Assembly (NCBI GenBank): GCA_029931535.1
Contig: JAQPZY010001334.1
Coordinates: 1,798,001-1,862,000, forward strand
Source of the DNA: Margaritifera margaritifera
Taxonomy: Eukaryota; Mollusca; Bivalvia; Unionida; Margaritiferidae
Length of the DNA: 64,000 nt
Direction of reading: 5' to 3'
Below are positions 21,102-34,380 of this stretch, in pieces. The stretch's first letter is position 1. Each line of letters begins with the position of its first letter. The position numbers were made by a program, and so were the translations under genes. The notes below the pieces were generated by a model, which worked only from the letters and a program-made list of their open reading frames with translations, was not told the DNA's origin and did no database searches.

Positions 21102-22446
21102 CTCTTCACTAGTATCAAAAATTAGTCTATACATCCTTCACTAGTATCAAAAATTAGCCTATACAGCCTTCACTATAATAAAAAAATTAGCCTATACAGC
21201 CTTCACTAGAATAAAAAAATTAGCCTATACAGCCTTCACTAGTATAAAAAAATTCGCCTATACCGCCTACACTAGTATAAAAAATTAGACTTTACAGCCT
21301 TCACTAGAAGAAAAAAATCAACCTATACAGCCCACACCAGTATAAAAATCTGCCTGTACAGCCTACACTAGTATCACAAATTTGTCTATACAGGCTTCAC
21401 TAGTATAAAATAATTGGTCTATACAGCCTACAATAGTATTAAAAATCAGCCTATACAGCATACACTAGTAAATTTTTTTAGCCTATACAGCCTACATTAG
21501 TATAAAAAATTAGCCTGTACAGCCCTCACATGTATAAAAACTTAGCCTATACAGTCTACATTAGTATAAAAAATTGGTCTATACAGCCTACACTAGTATA
21601 AAAAAAATTAGCCTATACAGCCTACACTAGTATAAAAAATTTGTCTATACAGCCTACACTAGTAAAAAAAAAATTGCCTATACAGCCTTCACTGGTATAC
21701 AAAATTGACCTATACAGCCTACACTAGTATAAAAAATTTGTCTATACAGCCTACACTAGTATAAAAAATCAGTCTATACAGCCTACACTAGTATAAAAAA
21801 TTCGTCTATACAGCCTACACTAGTATTAAAAATGTGCATATACAGCCTACACTGGTATGAAAATTTAGCCTATACAGCCTACATTAGTATAAAAAATGGT
21901 CTATACAGCCTACACTAGTATAAAAAATTAGCCTGTACAGCCTACACTGGTATAAAAAAATTAGCCTATACAGCCTTCACTTGTATAAAAAATTAGCCTA
22001 TACAGCCTACACTAGTATAAAAAATTCGCCTATACAGCCTTCACTAGAATAAAAAACTAGCCTACACAGCCTTCACTAGTATCAAAAATTAGCCTGTACA
22101 CCCTCACTAGTATCAAAAATTAGCCTGTACACCCTTCACTAGTATCAAAAATTAGCCTGTACACCCTCACTAGTATCAAAAATTAGCCTGTACACCCTTC
22201 ACTAGTATCAAAAATTAGCCTATACACCCTTCACTAGTATCAAAAATTAGCCTGTACACCCTCACTAGTATTAAAAATTAGCCTGTACACCCTTCACTAG
22301 TATCAAAAATTAGCCTATACACCCTCACTAGTATCAAAAATTAGCCTGTACACCCTCACTAGTATCAAAAATTAGCCTGTACACCCTCACTAATATCAAA
22401 AATTAGCCTATACACCCTTCACTAGTATCAAAAATTAGCCTATATG
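21102..22446. repeat. 32-bp satellite array, about 42 copies, two sequence domains
   Basis: Units of about 32 bp contain the palindrome ACTAGT and GCCTATACAG. From 21102 to about 22060 most units read ACTAGTATAAAAAATTAGCC then TATACAGCCTAC. From about 22060 to 22446 they read ACTAGTATCAAAAATTAGCC then TGTACACCC(T)TC. The second domain is more uniform and mixes 31- and 32-bp units (CCCTC and CCCTTC). Intergenic. Confidence 0.95.
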
Positions 22447-23170
22447 CTTATTTTCTAATATGTTCAGGTTTTACAATATGTCTGCAGCTATGAATGCTGG
22501 GGAATTATTGTTTTGATGCAAATATTGGATATATTGTTTAATAAAGTGGGGGTTTGTCAGGTCTTTGTTCAGCAGATAGCAAGACTTTGGCAACATTTTG
22601 GCATTGTGAATGTTAAACTTTATCTTTGAAGTTTTGGAAATTCAAGTAAAGGCATGTTTTGATGATGAGAAATAGTTTTCTGAATACTTTTGTGTTTTCA
22701 GTAACAGAAAATCATCTTTACCAGTTTGGCAGAATCAGTCATTATCTTCCCTGTGGTCATGTGAACAACAGTATTGTCATTAACAGTTATTGTTTGAAGT
22801 CATGAAGTCTGTCATACCATGGTTAGCAGGTTTTGTAGAACTGTAATTTACATTCGTTTAAACTTTCCTGTCTCACAACAGAAAAACAGAACAAGATATG
22901 TCTTTTTATAAACAGTTATAGTCGATTGTATCCAGTGTTATGTATTTTTCTTTTGGATAATAATTATGACATTTGTTACATTTTTGTGCAGATAAGAACA
23001 GAAATTACAGAGCTTTTTATCAGAATATTTGACATCCTAAATATTTGAATGGATGTAAAATTGGGCAGATACAATGGAAATATTGACATGTTTGTATGGT
23101 TAATAAGATAGTAAGATTCTTTGATTGTTTGTGTTGGAAAATGCACATTTATTTATGTTATTTGTGCAGA
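22447..23170. other. AT-rich intergenic sequence, nothing recognised
   Basis: No ORF of note, no repeat matched elsewhere in the window by eye. Confidence 0.4.
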
Positions 23171-23172
23171 AT

Positions 23173-23241
23173 GTGTGTGTGTGTGTGCATGTATATATAT
23201 ATATATATACATACACACATACATACATATGCACACACATA
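23173..23241. repeat. Compound GT/AT/CA microsatellite
   Basis: GTGTGTG passes into TATATATA and then CATACACACATACATAC; short ORFs over it are artefacts. Confidence 0.9.
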
Positions 23242-23448
23242 CAGAACACTCAATAGCTCAGACACCCAATCTACCTACCAAATTAGTTGAAGAGAACCAT
23301 CATAGAAGAGAGCAAGGTTTGATACAATGACAAATATTTTGTTACGGCTTAAAAATCGAGTTAGAATGAGCTAGGGTGTTCGAGCATTGGAGCCAACAAT
23401 GTTCAATGTTCAAGCCAATGATATTCTAGTGTGTAGGCTTGTGTCTGT

Positions 23449-23450
<2 letters not shown>

Positions 23451-23504
<54 letters not shown>
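23451..23504. repeat. (AT)27 microsatellite
   Basis: Fifty-four uninterrupted bases of alternating AT. Confidence 0.97.
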
Positions 23505-23507
<3 letters not shown>

Positions 23508-24368
23508 CTTCCGTTTTACCCTCTCTGCCCCTCCTTCCCCCCAGACCTTACAAAGTTTCCATCACCTTCCTCTTTTGAACATTGCCTTAAATATGTCCTT
23601 TGATACACAAAAGCGAAGATCCACTTTAATTCTTCATTTTGTGAAACATCTTTTAATGCTGATACTTGCTTCATTGGAAACACTTCAAGCTTGACTATGT
23701 ACCTTAGTAAACTGTAAATCTGATATTCCATTTTCTTTCAAATGCAGCAGGTTTTTCTAATTTCCATCATCTTAGGCCATATGCCGAGGCATGTTGAACT
23801 TAAAACCATCTTCCAAAAATGAAGAGTATGATAATATTGTCTGTAGTTAATTGAAAACAAAAAAATTGTGAGACAAAGATAAAGTCGAATATGATATCTA
23901 CAGTGTGATTACACTCAGTATTATTAGCAAACTGGCAGAAATAGAAAAGATGACAGGGATTATATACTAGAAACTGCTGCTATTTATAGCATGTTGTGCT
24001 GAATCTACTCATGCAGTGTGCTTACATGACTCAACTGCTTTGATCTGGTAGGCAGGCCTAACTGGTAAACAATAGTATTGGATATGGCTGTGTGTGTACA
24101 GTTGCATAATTACCATGTGCTTGACAGTGCATGACACTTTATTCTATATGGCTGTGAAGTCAGCATGGGGGGATTAGGAATGAATATGAGTACTGATACG
24201 TTGACTGAACTGAATATATCCACACTTGGCCAGTACTATTGAGAACTTGACATGGGAAACAAGTGATAATTGGAGGCATCATTTTTGTTACTTGTCTGGC
24301 GAGCCAGATTTGCGCCCAAACAAGGTTAAAAATGTTGGATTTGGGACTCCTTGAAAAAAAAAAAATAT

Positions 24369-24373
<5 letters not shown>

Positions 24374-24418
<45 letters not shown>
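24374..24418. repeat. (AT)n microsatellite
   Basis: About 44 bases of alternating TA preceded by a nine-A run. Confidence 0.95.
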
Positions 24419-24419
<1 letters not shown>

Positions 24420-24420
<1 letters not shown>

Positions 24421-26030
24421 TACAAAGAAGAAAGGAAGAATAAGCATTGCAACTGTATGACAGTTTGTTTCATGGTATATGCTAAAATTGGAATATAATA
24501 AGTTAATTTTGTTTAATACTTATAATACTTCCAATTTGTATCATGTCATTTACATATATTTGTTATGCTGGTAAATATGTTTATGCATTCTTTCCTCTTC
24601 ACTAAAATATTTATATATCTTGAAGATCAGAATTATAGATGCATTTCACGTCTTTTTCAATGATTTATTTTCCTACTCGGATATTATGGTTGAAATGTGA
24701 TCTGGTGCTTATATTTTGCAGAGTTTGAAACCCGAATAATAAACAGAGGAACATTGGGATATGAAAAGAATTATTCAAAAACAAAAAAATACTTTAAAAG
24801 AGTCAGCTTTTATCTTTCTCTGTGTAGATTTCTAAGGATTTAATGTAAAGTCAGAGTATGGTTATGTACAATATCCACTTTTAATTATATTGTATGGTGA
24901 ACCTTTTATATTTACATATTAGTGAACAAATATAATCATGTGATAGTTTTCCATGTGCTGTGTTGGTTAAAATAGCAATGAATGTTAATATGTGTCATCA
25001 TGCTCTTGTCGGTTTCAGTTGGTATTGTGAATGGTATCCATTGCTGCATCTGAAATGTATTAATGCAAACAGTCTGAAAAATAGACAAAGAGATTTCTTG
25101 TACAAGGGCTTCAGGTATTTCGTATCATTCTTTACTCTGTTAACCCAAGCAGTATGCATATGATTTACCCTGAAAAATTCAAGGCTCCTGTTATGTAAAT
25201 TGTTGGCACCCAAAAAGAGTGGCCAGAAGTTGGCATGACCCAAGAGGGGTGGTCACTCTTGAACAATTACATGCTACTGTTGTCTATATTGTTATTGGCA
25301 ATCATAATTTTTCCTAAAATAATTATTGGCAGATTCTTGAGGAAAAATTCTAACCTTTTTATAAGAGCAAATTAAAGGTTTTAAAGCAAATCACTAAAAG
25401 AGTACATGGCATGAATTGGCTGCAAAATTGGAGTCCACGCACTACTTATTAAAGCTCATGTTGGAGGAACTGGATCCATTCTTCAGGTAGTTTTCATCAA
25501 TACATTTGTAGATGCAACACTGGATACTATTCGTGATGTCATTTGAAACCATCAATAGTATACTCCATATTCTTGGTGTATTTTTCTATATGTGTGAAAA
25601 GAAACCACAGAATTACCCTTCCTTTAAGTATTTTAAAATACAAGGGGAGAAAAATATAACAAAATTATAAACTTTTCTCGTATCCATAAAATAGCTAACA
25701 ATATCAGATCAAGAAATGAATTTGTATCAGAAACAGATAATTTACTTTAGACTTAATAAAGTTGCTGCAGTCTGAACCTTTTAGAATAAATTGTAATAAA
25801 ATGTGTTTTAATTTTGTATTTATCCCAAATGCATAATATTGAAAGTCTCTCATCTAGTTGGAGTCTTTACTTTGAATGGTTCTGTTTTGAAAATCAGTGT
25901 AACAATTACAGGTCATCAAACCATTTACTGTGCCAACATTTACCTCTGCAGTGAGGACCATAGGAACAGTACACTGTATAAAACCCTGGTCTGCCCATCC
26001 AGTGGTTCCAGTTGTAGTTTCTTTTTTTCT
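24420..26030. other. AT-rich intergenic sequence, nothing recognised
   Basis: No coding evidence on either strand. A weak local duplication (GAGTGGCC and GGGTGGTC around 25215-25255) is the only structure noted. Confidence 0.4.
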
Positions 26031-26035
26031 TTTTG

Positions 26036-26170
26036 TACATTAATACCAGATACCAGATATATTTCATCATGTGATTAAAAAAATGTGATATTTTTAACAA
26101 GTGGCAAACCCACGAGTTAAAATATATAATTTTTTGTACCACATGATGAAATATATCTGGTATTAATGTA
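26036..26170. mobile_element. Foldback MITE, 135 bp
   Basis: Near-perfect inverted repeat: 26036-26045 (TACATTAATA) pairs with 26161-26170, and 26053-26073 (starting CCAGATATATTTCATCATG) pairs perfectly with 26140-26160. A 7-bp duplication, CCAGATA, separates the two blocks on the left only. The loop is about 66 bp. Confidence 0.85.
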
Positions 26171-26546
26171 GGGAAAGAAAATTTTCTTTTTATTACATCC
26201 CAAACTTGCTTTACAGTCGAACCTTCAAAGGTTAAACTCGCTCTTCTGCACACCACCCCCAGCCCCCTTTTCATAAGTTCACCTCCGTTTTGTATTGGCT
26301 GATCATAAAAATATCAGCGATTTGAGAGGACTGTTGATTTGGGATAAACTAATCTGTTGCAATAAATAAATTTTTTGACATTTTGTAAACTGTTAGGTCA
26401 ACTATTAAATTTAAATAAAATTATATAGAGGATCTTAATAAATGAGTTGAATGTTTTATGCCACGACTGCTTACAGTGAGTGTCGTATTTTATTATTGAA
26501 CATGTTGCATATAAATTTTATATCAATGAAAACAAGTTTTGAGATT

Positions 26547-27433
26547 GTATTTATCACAGTGTTTAGGACTTATTGTCACTCTATGATGCTACTTGGTGAT
26601 GTATTTATTATGTTTAGGACATAGTGTCACTATGATGCTACTTTGTGATGTATTTATCAGTCTATTGGACTTGGCATCACTCTGTGATGCTACTTTGTGA
26701 TGTATTTATCAGTCTTTAGGACATAGCATCACTCTATGATGCTACTTTGTGATGTATTTATCAGTCTTTTGGACTTGGCATCACTCTATGATGCTACTTT
26801 GTGATGTATTTATCAGTCTATTGGACTTGGCATCACTCTATGATGCTACTTTGTGATGTATTTATTACAGTGTTTAGGATGTAGTGTCACTATGATGCTA
26901 CTTTGTGATGTATTTATCAGTCTTTAGGACATAGCATCACTCTATGATACTACTTTGTGATGTATTTATCAGTCTATTGGACTTGGCATCACTCTATGAT
27001 GCTACTTTGTGATGTATTTATCAGTCTTTAGGACGTAGTGTCACTATGATGCTACTTTGTAATGTATTTATCTGTCTTTAGGACATAGCATCACTCTATG
27101 ATGCTACTTTGTGATGTATTTATCAGTCTATTGTACTTGGCATCACTCTATGATGCTACTTTGTGATGTATTTATCAGTCTATTGGACTTGGCATCACTC
27201 TATGATGCTACTTTGTGATGTATTTATCAGTCTTTAGGACATAGCATCACTCTATGATGCTACTTTGTGATGTATTTATCAGTCTATTGGACTTGGCATC
27301 ACTATATGATGCTACTTTGTGATGTATTTATCAGTGTTTAGGACTTAGTGTCACTCTATGATGCTACTTTGTGATGTATTTTATCACAGTGTTTAGGCCT
27401 TGGCATCACTCTCTGATCTTATTTTGTGATGTT
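26547..27433. repeat. 52-bp satellite array, about 17 copies
   Basis: Units contain GATGCTACTTTGTGATGTAT, TTATCAGTCT, then either ATTGGACTTGGCATCACTCT or TTAGGACATAGCATCACTCT. The two variants alternate irregularly. The outermost units are the most diverged (CACAGTGTTTAGG), as expected for an array homogenised from its centre. Confidence 0.94.
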
Positions 27434-27886
27434 GCTAAATGTTGTCACAATGTGGCAAACGATATTATGATGTGATTAATGGTAATGAAGGTGAACATTT
27501 CATGATAAATATGAATACAATGTACCCAGTGAAACTAAGGCTTGTTACATTGGGTTTTCATAGATACAAAATTATTATTTGCCATTCAGGTTAGATTAAG
27601 CAAGACAGTAGGCTTTTGTTTTGCAGTTACAAAAATTTCTGCTTTGATGATTTTAGTCAGAATTTTGAACTAAAAACAATATATATTATCATGCAGCGAT
27701 TATTCATTGATATTTAGCATATAATTAGCACCAGTTTTATACGCTAGTGCTAAAAAAAAAAAAATGTATGATTTTCATTGCAAAAGTTGTATATTTCTTT
27801 CCCCTCCATCATAAAAGTTGACTCAACTCCAAATCTTACTTGAAAAGATTCTGACGAATCCAAAGGCCGTTTTTGTCAATTTTGAG
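27434..27886. other. AT-rich intergenic sequence, nothing recognised
   Basis: No ORF or repeat noted apart from a 13-A run near 27751. Confidence 0.4.
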
Positions 27887-28107
27887 TACCGTTTATACTT
27901 GCATATAATGTGGGTCCAAATGCAAACAACATAGACTCTGATCTGCCATCTCATTATGCACCGGCAGATCGGGGTCTATGTTGTTTGTTCTACTGATTAG
28001 TCCTTACAAATTGCATAGACCCAGATCTGCCATCGCATTATGTGACGGCAGATCTGGGTCTATGCAGTTTGCAGTTAGTATTGGCTTTTACGCGAGTGTA
28101 TACGGTA
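27887..28107. mobile_element. MITE-like element N, copy N2
   Basis: Starts TACCGTTTATACTTGCATA and ends TTACGCGAGTGTATACGGTA, inverted copies. The interior matches N1: CAAATGCAAACAACAT, GTTGTTTGTTCTACT, ATTAGTCCTTACAAA, AGATCTGGGTCTATGCAGTT. It is 221 bp, slightly longer than N1. Confidence 0.8.
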
Positions 28108-28109
28108 AT

Positions 28110-31100
28110 ATATCCAATTCTGGAGTAAAATTTGGTTGCTTGAAATGTTGAGTAAAGTACTGTGACAGAGGGGTCTTGTAAGAAACGTTTGTTATGCCTA
28201 GGGGTAAATGTAACAAAAGAAAGAACAACTCAAACAAGCTTTCACAATTTCTAAAAAATAAATTTAGATTCCTAAAATATAAAATATTTCAAACAAACAA
28301 AGTGAAAGAATTAACAATAACTTACAGTTTAGAATTTCCTTAATTTGTCCTAAATTGTCCTATACAATTCAGTAATCCAGAAGTTGATCCAAAGTATTCC
28401 GAATGAATGAATTTTCGGAGTTAATGAATGTTCCGAATGAACGAGTCTTGAATTTTCTGATATACTAATAATTTTCAGTTCTAAATCCAAAATATTAATA
28501 ATCCCAGGTAAACTCCTGTGAATGTAGAGTATTGTTAAGTTCCATGAAGAGTAGTACTTAAATCCAAAATGTACTATGTATATAATAGAATTTTCCACCA
28601 GCTGATTTTTCAAACAATATTAATCTTCCTCAATAACCTTATGATTCTGATGAACTGCTAAAGAATGCCCATTCAGTGGTTACATTGGCATTATATAGTC
28701 TCTTACAGCGTAAAAGAGAATTTAAAATACAGTACTGCGATTGTTAACAATTTCTGTCAACAACCTTCTTTAACCAATCAGAATCTAGGTCGCGCATGTT
28801 ACTGCTAAAAGTGCCTTCGCACTACAATTATAATACCTTATTCCAAATCAACAAGATGTTGACATAGGATTTAGGTCATGATTCTGCACGCTTAACTCGC
28901 GTGACTCGCCATTGTGTCAAGCTGACCGACATAATTATTGATTCTCCCTAGACAGAGTACGACTCATGTAAACATGTTGACGTTCATATGTACTTTAATA
29001 GAGTAGGCTACTAAATTAAGGAATTATAATACAATGGTTATAAACCCAAATGAAAACTATATTATAATTTAAAAGATGATACCTAATTCCGTAACACGTT
29101 ATATTACTAGTTGTGACAGTACTTTCATCTATGTTGCTGTCTGTAACTTTTCATACTTAAGTCTTCATATAACATCAGTCGATGGAAATCATTATTAGTT
29201 TTTGTCCCCTAATTTCTTTGTCAAGATAACTTCTTTCATGTAAGACTTGCAAATTGTAGGAACTCGAGTAAATCTTATTTTGACAATAAATAATTCATAC
29301 ACCCCAGGAAAATATTAATAAAAAAGTGTAGAAACAATTACAGGGATAGCAGTTATATTATTATCACTTTAAAAACAGAGGAACAATATTTATTATGTTC
29401 ATACTTTGTAAATACTCGTCTACAAATATCTGGTTGAATTTGTAAGCAGTCTCGGTGTAATTGATAATGTACATAAGCTGGACCATATTTTTAGCTCAAC
29501 TATTCAAAGAACAAGGAGAGCTTATGTAGTCACCTGACATTGGTGTCCAAGCCCCACCTTTTTGGGAAGTTGATGTTTATGTCTGTATCTCCCTCATTTA
29601 TTATTTTGGGTGGGTGTCATTTTGGTTGGAATATTCCAGATTATCAGTATATCGATGTTTAACTCCAGAATATATCACATTTCAGCTCCGGTGGGGTTTT
29701 AGGGTCTTAAAACGGGACTTATTTTCAGGTTCAGGTTTTAAGGCAAGTTCATACAAGATGTTTACTTTCATCAGATCACCAAGTTTTGATGTGTATTGCA
29801 GGGAATATTTTGCAACTTGACTGAGGGGGGTATGGGTTACATAGAGTTTAAAAAAAACTAGGACATTGTTGGTTTGTGGGGAAGAATCTCACAACCATAT
29901 ACAATTTTGTCCTTGACCTATTTTTCATGCTTTCACGATTTTTGACATCTTAGCAGCTGTTGGTCCTGAATACCTTAAATTTACATTTAGTGTATAGTGT
30001 TTTATCTTTGTAGAGGCATTTCTGATAAATTGTAGTAACATGTACAAGGGATATTTTGATACTTTGCCTTGGTAGTAGTATTTGGGACTTTTTGATGCAA
30101 GCTTCTATTTAACACATACCAGTGTGACAATCTATACTATGGTCATTAAACTACTCATGGAAGCATCTGGAATTGTTATAGTCCACCATAAAATAATTAC
30201 ATCACCATGACCTTTTATTACTTACAACGATTTGTTAAAATCTTGACATGTATTAGCCCAAGAGTTGTCAAATTTTGGATATTAAAAAATCTTGAACAGT
30301 GCTTTTCCCATCATCTGTAAGTCAGGTCATTATGGCCTACTTTTACACAAGACAAACTTCTTTGAAAATGCAGTTTGTGTGAATTTTTTGGCAGATGTTG
30401 CTTCTACAGTAATTGAACCTTGTATGTGGAAGCATCTGGAGAATAAGGCTGCAATGTTTACCAAAATTTCTAAACATGTACAGAGTTGACAGTAACTGAA
30501 ACAATGCCATTTAATTGAAACAATTAGAAACTCGACTGTTTGCCCTAGCTACCAGTTAGGCTTACTGAACAGCCAACAGCTGTTATGAGGTGCATGTTGT
30601 ACCTTGCTCAACTTGTGTGCATTTGCTGTACATCTTTGACCTCTTATTGAGACCGGATTCAATTTCTAATATAGGTCCTTGTTGAATATATCTGACAATT
30701 TCCGTAAAACAGCTCTAGAATTGCGATATTGTTTCCAATTGCTACATACATGTATATCTACATGATGAAAAATATTGATAATGCAACTGGACGTACTGGC
30801 TAAACATGTGCATTGGGTGCTTTTATATAAAATATGCAGCGACTTATAAACTTAAAACTAAATTTCTTTAAAATAAAATAGCACTTTCCAAAGGTTCTTT
30901 TAACAACGTTTTTCAAAGAAAAATAATGTAGTTTGAATTTTTTTTATCGGCTACTTTTTATCAGTAAATCAACCTGATGTGCAATGTTGTGTAAATGTGT
31001 GCTAAAACCAATTCTCATCAACTTGTTTTTCCAAGCGATGCCACATTCAGTGTGAAATCATACATACTTTAAGAAAAGAATTAACAGAAAAATCATATTA

Positions 31101-32480
31101 AAGTCTTCTTGAGCAGAGGTGTGGAAATATAATTTAATTGGAACAGGCATTTCCAATATCACTGAGAGCCACATGCATATTTGTTTACATGTTTACAGAT
31201 TTTTACAGGCAGAAAACTAAACCATTTACACATATAAAAATGCAAGGCTGGACATCTGTATATAGCAGATACAAGTTTGAGAAATATATGCTCTTCTTTA
31301 ACGAAAATCAAGAATAAGCCAGTTGTAGATCTAGCTTCTATTCTGCAATGTTGGTAACAAGAATTGTATACTAATACTATTTTTCAGGTTATCAGTTTTT
31401 GTTGTTCTTCATATTGTCATTTCAAACATTTGAGCCATGCTGTCTCATGTAAGTTAGATTTTCATTAACAGCAAAATTTGATTGAAGCCAACATTGAAAC
31501 AAATGTTCCACTAGGATAATACCCGGATCTTAAATGTTTACCAACTTCAAAATTAGATTGTAGTACAAATCCTTACTTTTGTGTGAAATTTTCCTTTATA
31601 CTTTTCTGGACATGTACAATTCTTGCTTCCGAGATTTAAATATAATTTTTGGTGCAACATAAATATAGGATTTGTGTTGTAATGTTTATTGATTCAAATC
31701 GTGATTTTAAAAACAAGTTTTAAAAATCAAAATTTTTAGAAATTACTGTGGATTCCAATGAGGTTCAAGATGTAATATTTTAAGAAACGCATAATTTGCA
31801 GTATGTATAAACCATTGTACATATTCAACTGTCTTCAGAGGCTTAACCTTCATATTTGTTTTCCCCATCTCAAGTATTGGCACTTGGGTAAAAATAAATA
31901 TGCCTGCTGAACCTTAAAGGAAATAGATTTTTTACTGTATTCTATGTAATAACTATTGAAAATCTCATTCTGACAAATTTTCTTTGGAGAAAAGAAAGAA
32001 AATATTTTCTTACATCCTGGGTTTGAGGATTTATTACCTTTTGATAAATGAATTTCACCTAGTATTGAGAGAGAGAGAATGAGTGGAGAGACACTGGTGG
32101 TTTCCAACCACCAAGCATTTCATGGAAGCTGAAAAATGGTCCTGGATGCACAGGACTTCTGATGCAGAAATTATGAACCAACATTGAATAATAATAACAT
32201 TAACATTTTGTTGTAATATTGGTCCCTTACAAATGTGTGTATGATTTCACAGTAATAAATATAATTGTTTACAATATTTGAATTTAAGAAGTTCATGATA
32301 ATGGACAGTGATTTACCTGGGAAATGCTGATAAAGTTTTCATATTAATATTGCCTACTATATACAAATTTACACTTAAATTTGTTTTGTGAATGTCCAAT
32401 TTGCACGTTCAATTTTAGTAATTTTGTGATTTTTCCAATTACTTCATTACATTTCATGTGCCACTTAATTTTTCTAAATC
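28110..32480. other. AT-rich intergenic sequence with degraded repeats
   Basis: No gene recognised on either strand. At 29515-29600 GAGCTTATGTAGTCACCTGA and GGTGTCCAAGCCCCACC look like the end of a pearl-type element, followed by diverged units to about 30.6 kb (GGAAGCATCTGGA recurs at 30161 and 30429). The rest shows nothing. Confidence 0.4.
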
Positions 32481-34380
32481 CATCGTGTTGGCGTGTCTTT
32501 TTGGCAGTCTGCCCATCTGTCTGTCCATCAGCGTTTACTTGTCCAGCCCATTACTTTGAATGTCTCAGAGATTTTTATGAAAACTGACCAAAGGTATACA
32601 TCCCGACTAGAAAACGAGTCCCCCTACTAGAAAATGTGATTGACAGGGTAGCTCAATACAATAAAAAGTCAGATCTCAATGGTCAAAGGTAATAGCAGGG
32701 AAAAAATATAACTTCTGTCGTCTGTTCCTGTGTCTAAGTTTTTACCACTGGAGATATTTTGATGAAATTTTTACCTCGATACATTATGGCTAGTTGGGAT
32801 GTCGCATACCATAGTCAGATTCCATAGCTCCGAGGTGAAGTTCAGAGCAAAATAAATAGAATGCAACTTTGTTATTGGTTTTGGTTGTACCCATTTATGA
32901 GCAGTAACTGTAGAACTACTGGAGAATCTTTCATTACAGCACATAAGTGATGCAAAGCAAATTACCAATGGCCAAAAATGAAAATTTCAGGTGGGAAGTT
33001 TTAACATAGATGAAATGATAAGAGGTTTATCAAACCATAAATAAGAGAAATCTTTGCCGACTGCGAGGGATCTTCAGTCAATTAAAATATAAACAAACGT
33101 ATTTCATTTTAAACAACACTCACATGTCCACCTTCTTACTAGTTTCACATAATAGATGTAACAATGGTGTTCATAAACTGGCGACTACTAAAATTTAACC
33201 CCATCACAAACATTTGGAACAGTCTAGGTAGCATTTAGTGTTTCCCCATTTTCATGTCCTCTCTTTATTACATAATTTCCACAAATAATTTTGTAGCGAA
33301 ATATATTTCATTCTAAATTTACAAAAATGTTGTGCTCACTAATATTTTGTAATTTACTGTCTATATAAAGAGGTCACTCAAGAATCAGGAGTAGGCAACA
33401 TAAAGCTGGTTTGAAACAAAGTGTTGCACTGCTGTCCAAGGATATGACCTCCATGAACATTGTTGCTATGAGAGAGAGACAGAAATATGGCAAATGGATG
33501 TGCACGTCATTGAAGCATTTAATCTCGCTTATGTCGCATTGATTTGGGGGGGGGGGGGAGATAAACAAGAAAATATCAGGTAATGACTTAAAGCCTTTAT
33601 TGGGTACAACTCTCCAGCTGCACCTCAATGAAAGACATGATTAGAACAAGTAATTATTACTTCTCATGTCCTCATTGGACTTAGATATGCACCGAAGTAC
33701 GGCCCATATACTCTACAGACTGACACCGATATATACCTCTTGACAACTGCTCAGAGGAAATTTAAAACCACATATATATTTGCTTTGGTTCATTATAATA
33801 AAATATTATGTACCTACACTTAATAATGGTATCAAGGAAATCACAGCATTCGACATAAAACATTAGCACAAAGAAGCAGTATTGGGACACGCATAACCGA
33901 TCCTTAGAGCCCAACATGTGCCCCAGTGGTATGCTACCAGTATTCATGAAGTGGGGCCATATATATATATATATATATATGTATATATCTATATGTGCAA
34001 GTCACATGTTAAAAAAATGCAATAGCTACTAATGCAGTCTTGACATAGTTAACAATTAACCACAACAGCACTAAGCACGGTAATAATGGCATCATCTATT
34101 GTCTCTGGACAGAAAGTGTATCAATAATGCCATGTTGATTTTCTTCTCTCAAATTTGCATCACCACTTTACATACTACTTTTTGCATATGAACAAGTTGC
34201 AGTGCAGTTTGATTGCCAAGTAACAATAACCTTTTAACATGTTTAGACTTGCTACGAAAAACGAGCTTTGACTACAGGCATTTGACTGACAGGGTGGCTA
34301 AATGATTTACGATGCAATAAAAACAACATGGATCCAGTGGTGACAAGATAATTTTAAGTTTATCAACTCGTTAATATATC
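32480..34380. other. Intergenic, degraded repeats and simple sequence
   Basis: CTGTCTGTCCATCAGCGTTT near 32518 and GAAAATTTCAG-type words suggest a decayed iterated element to about 33.0 kb. A 15-G run lies near 33545, an AT microsatellite at about 33959-33980. No ORF worth calling. Confidence 0.4.

Noticed and set aside
21102..22446. CRISPR-like array
   Set aside because: Units are contiguous 31-32-bp repeats without unique spacers, in a eukaryotic intergenic region.
23096..23330. ORFs with Tyr-Ile and His-Thr runs
   Set aside because: Translation of a compound microsatellite.
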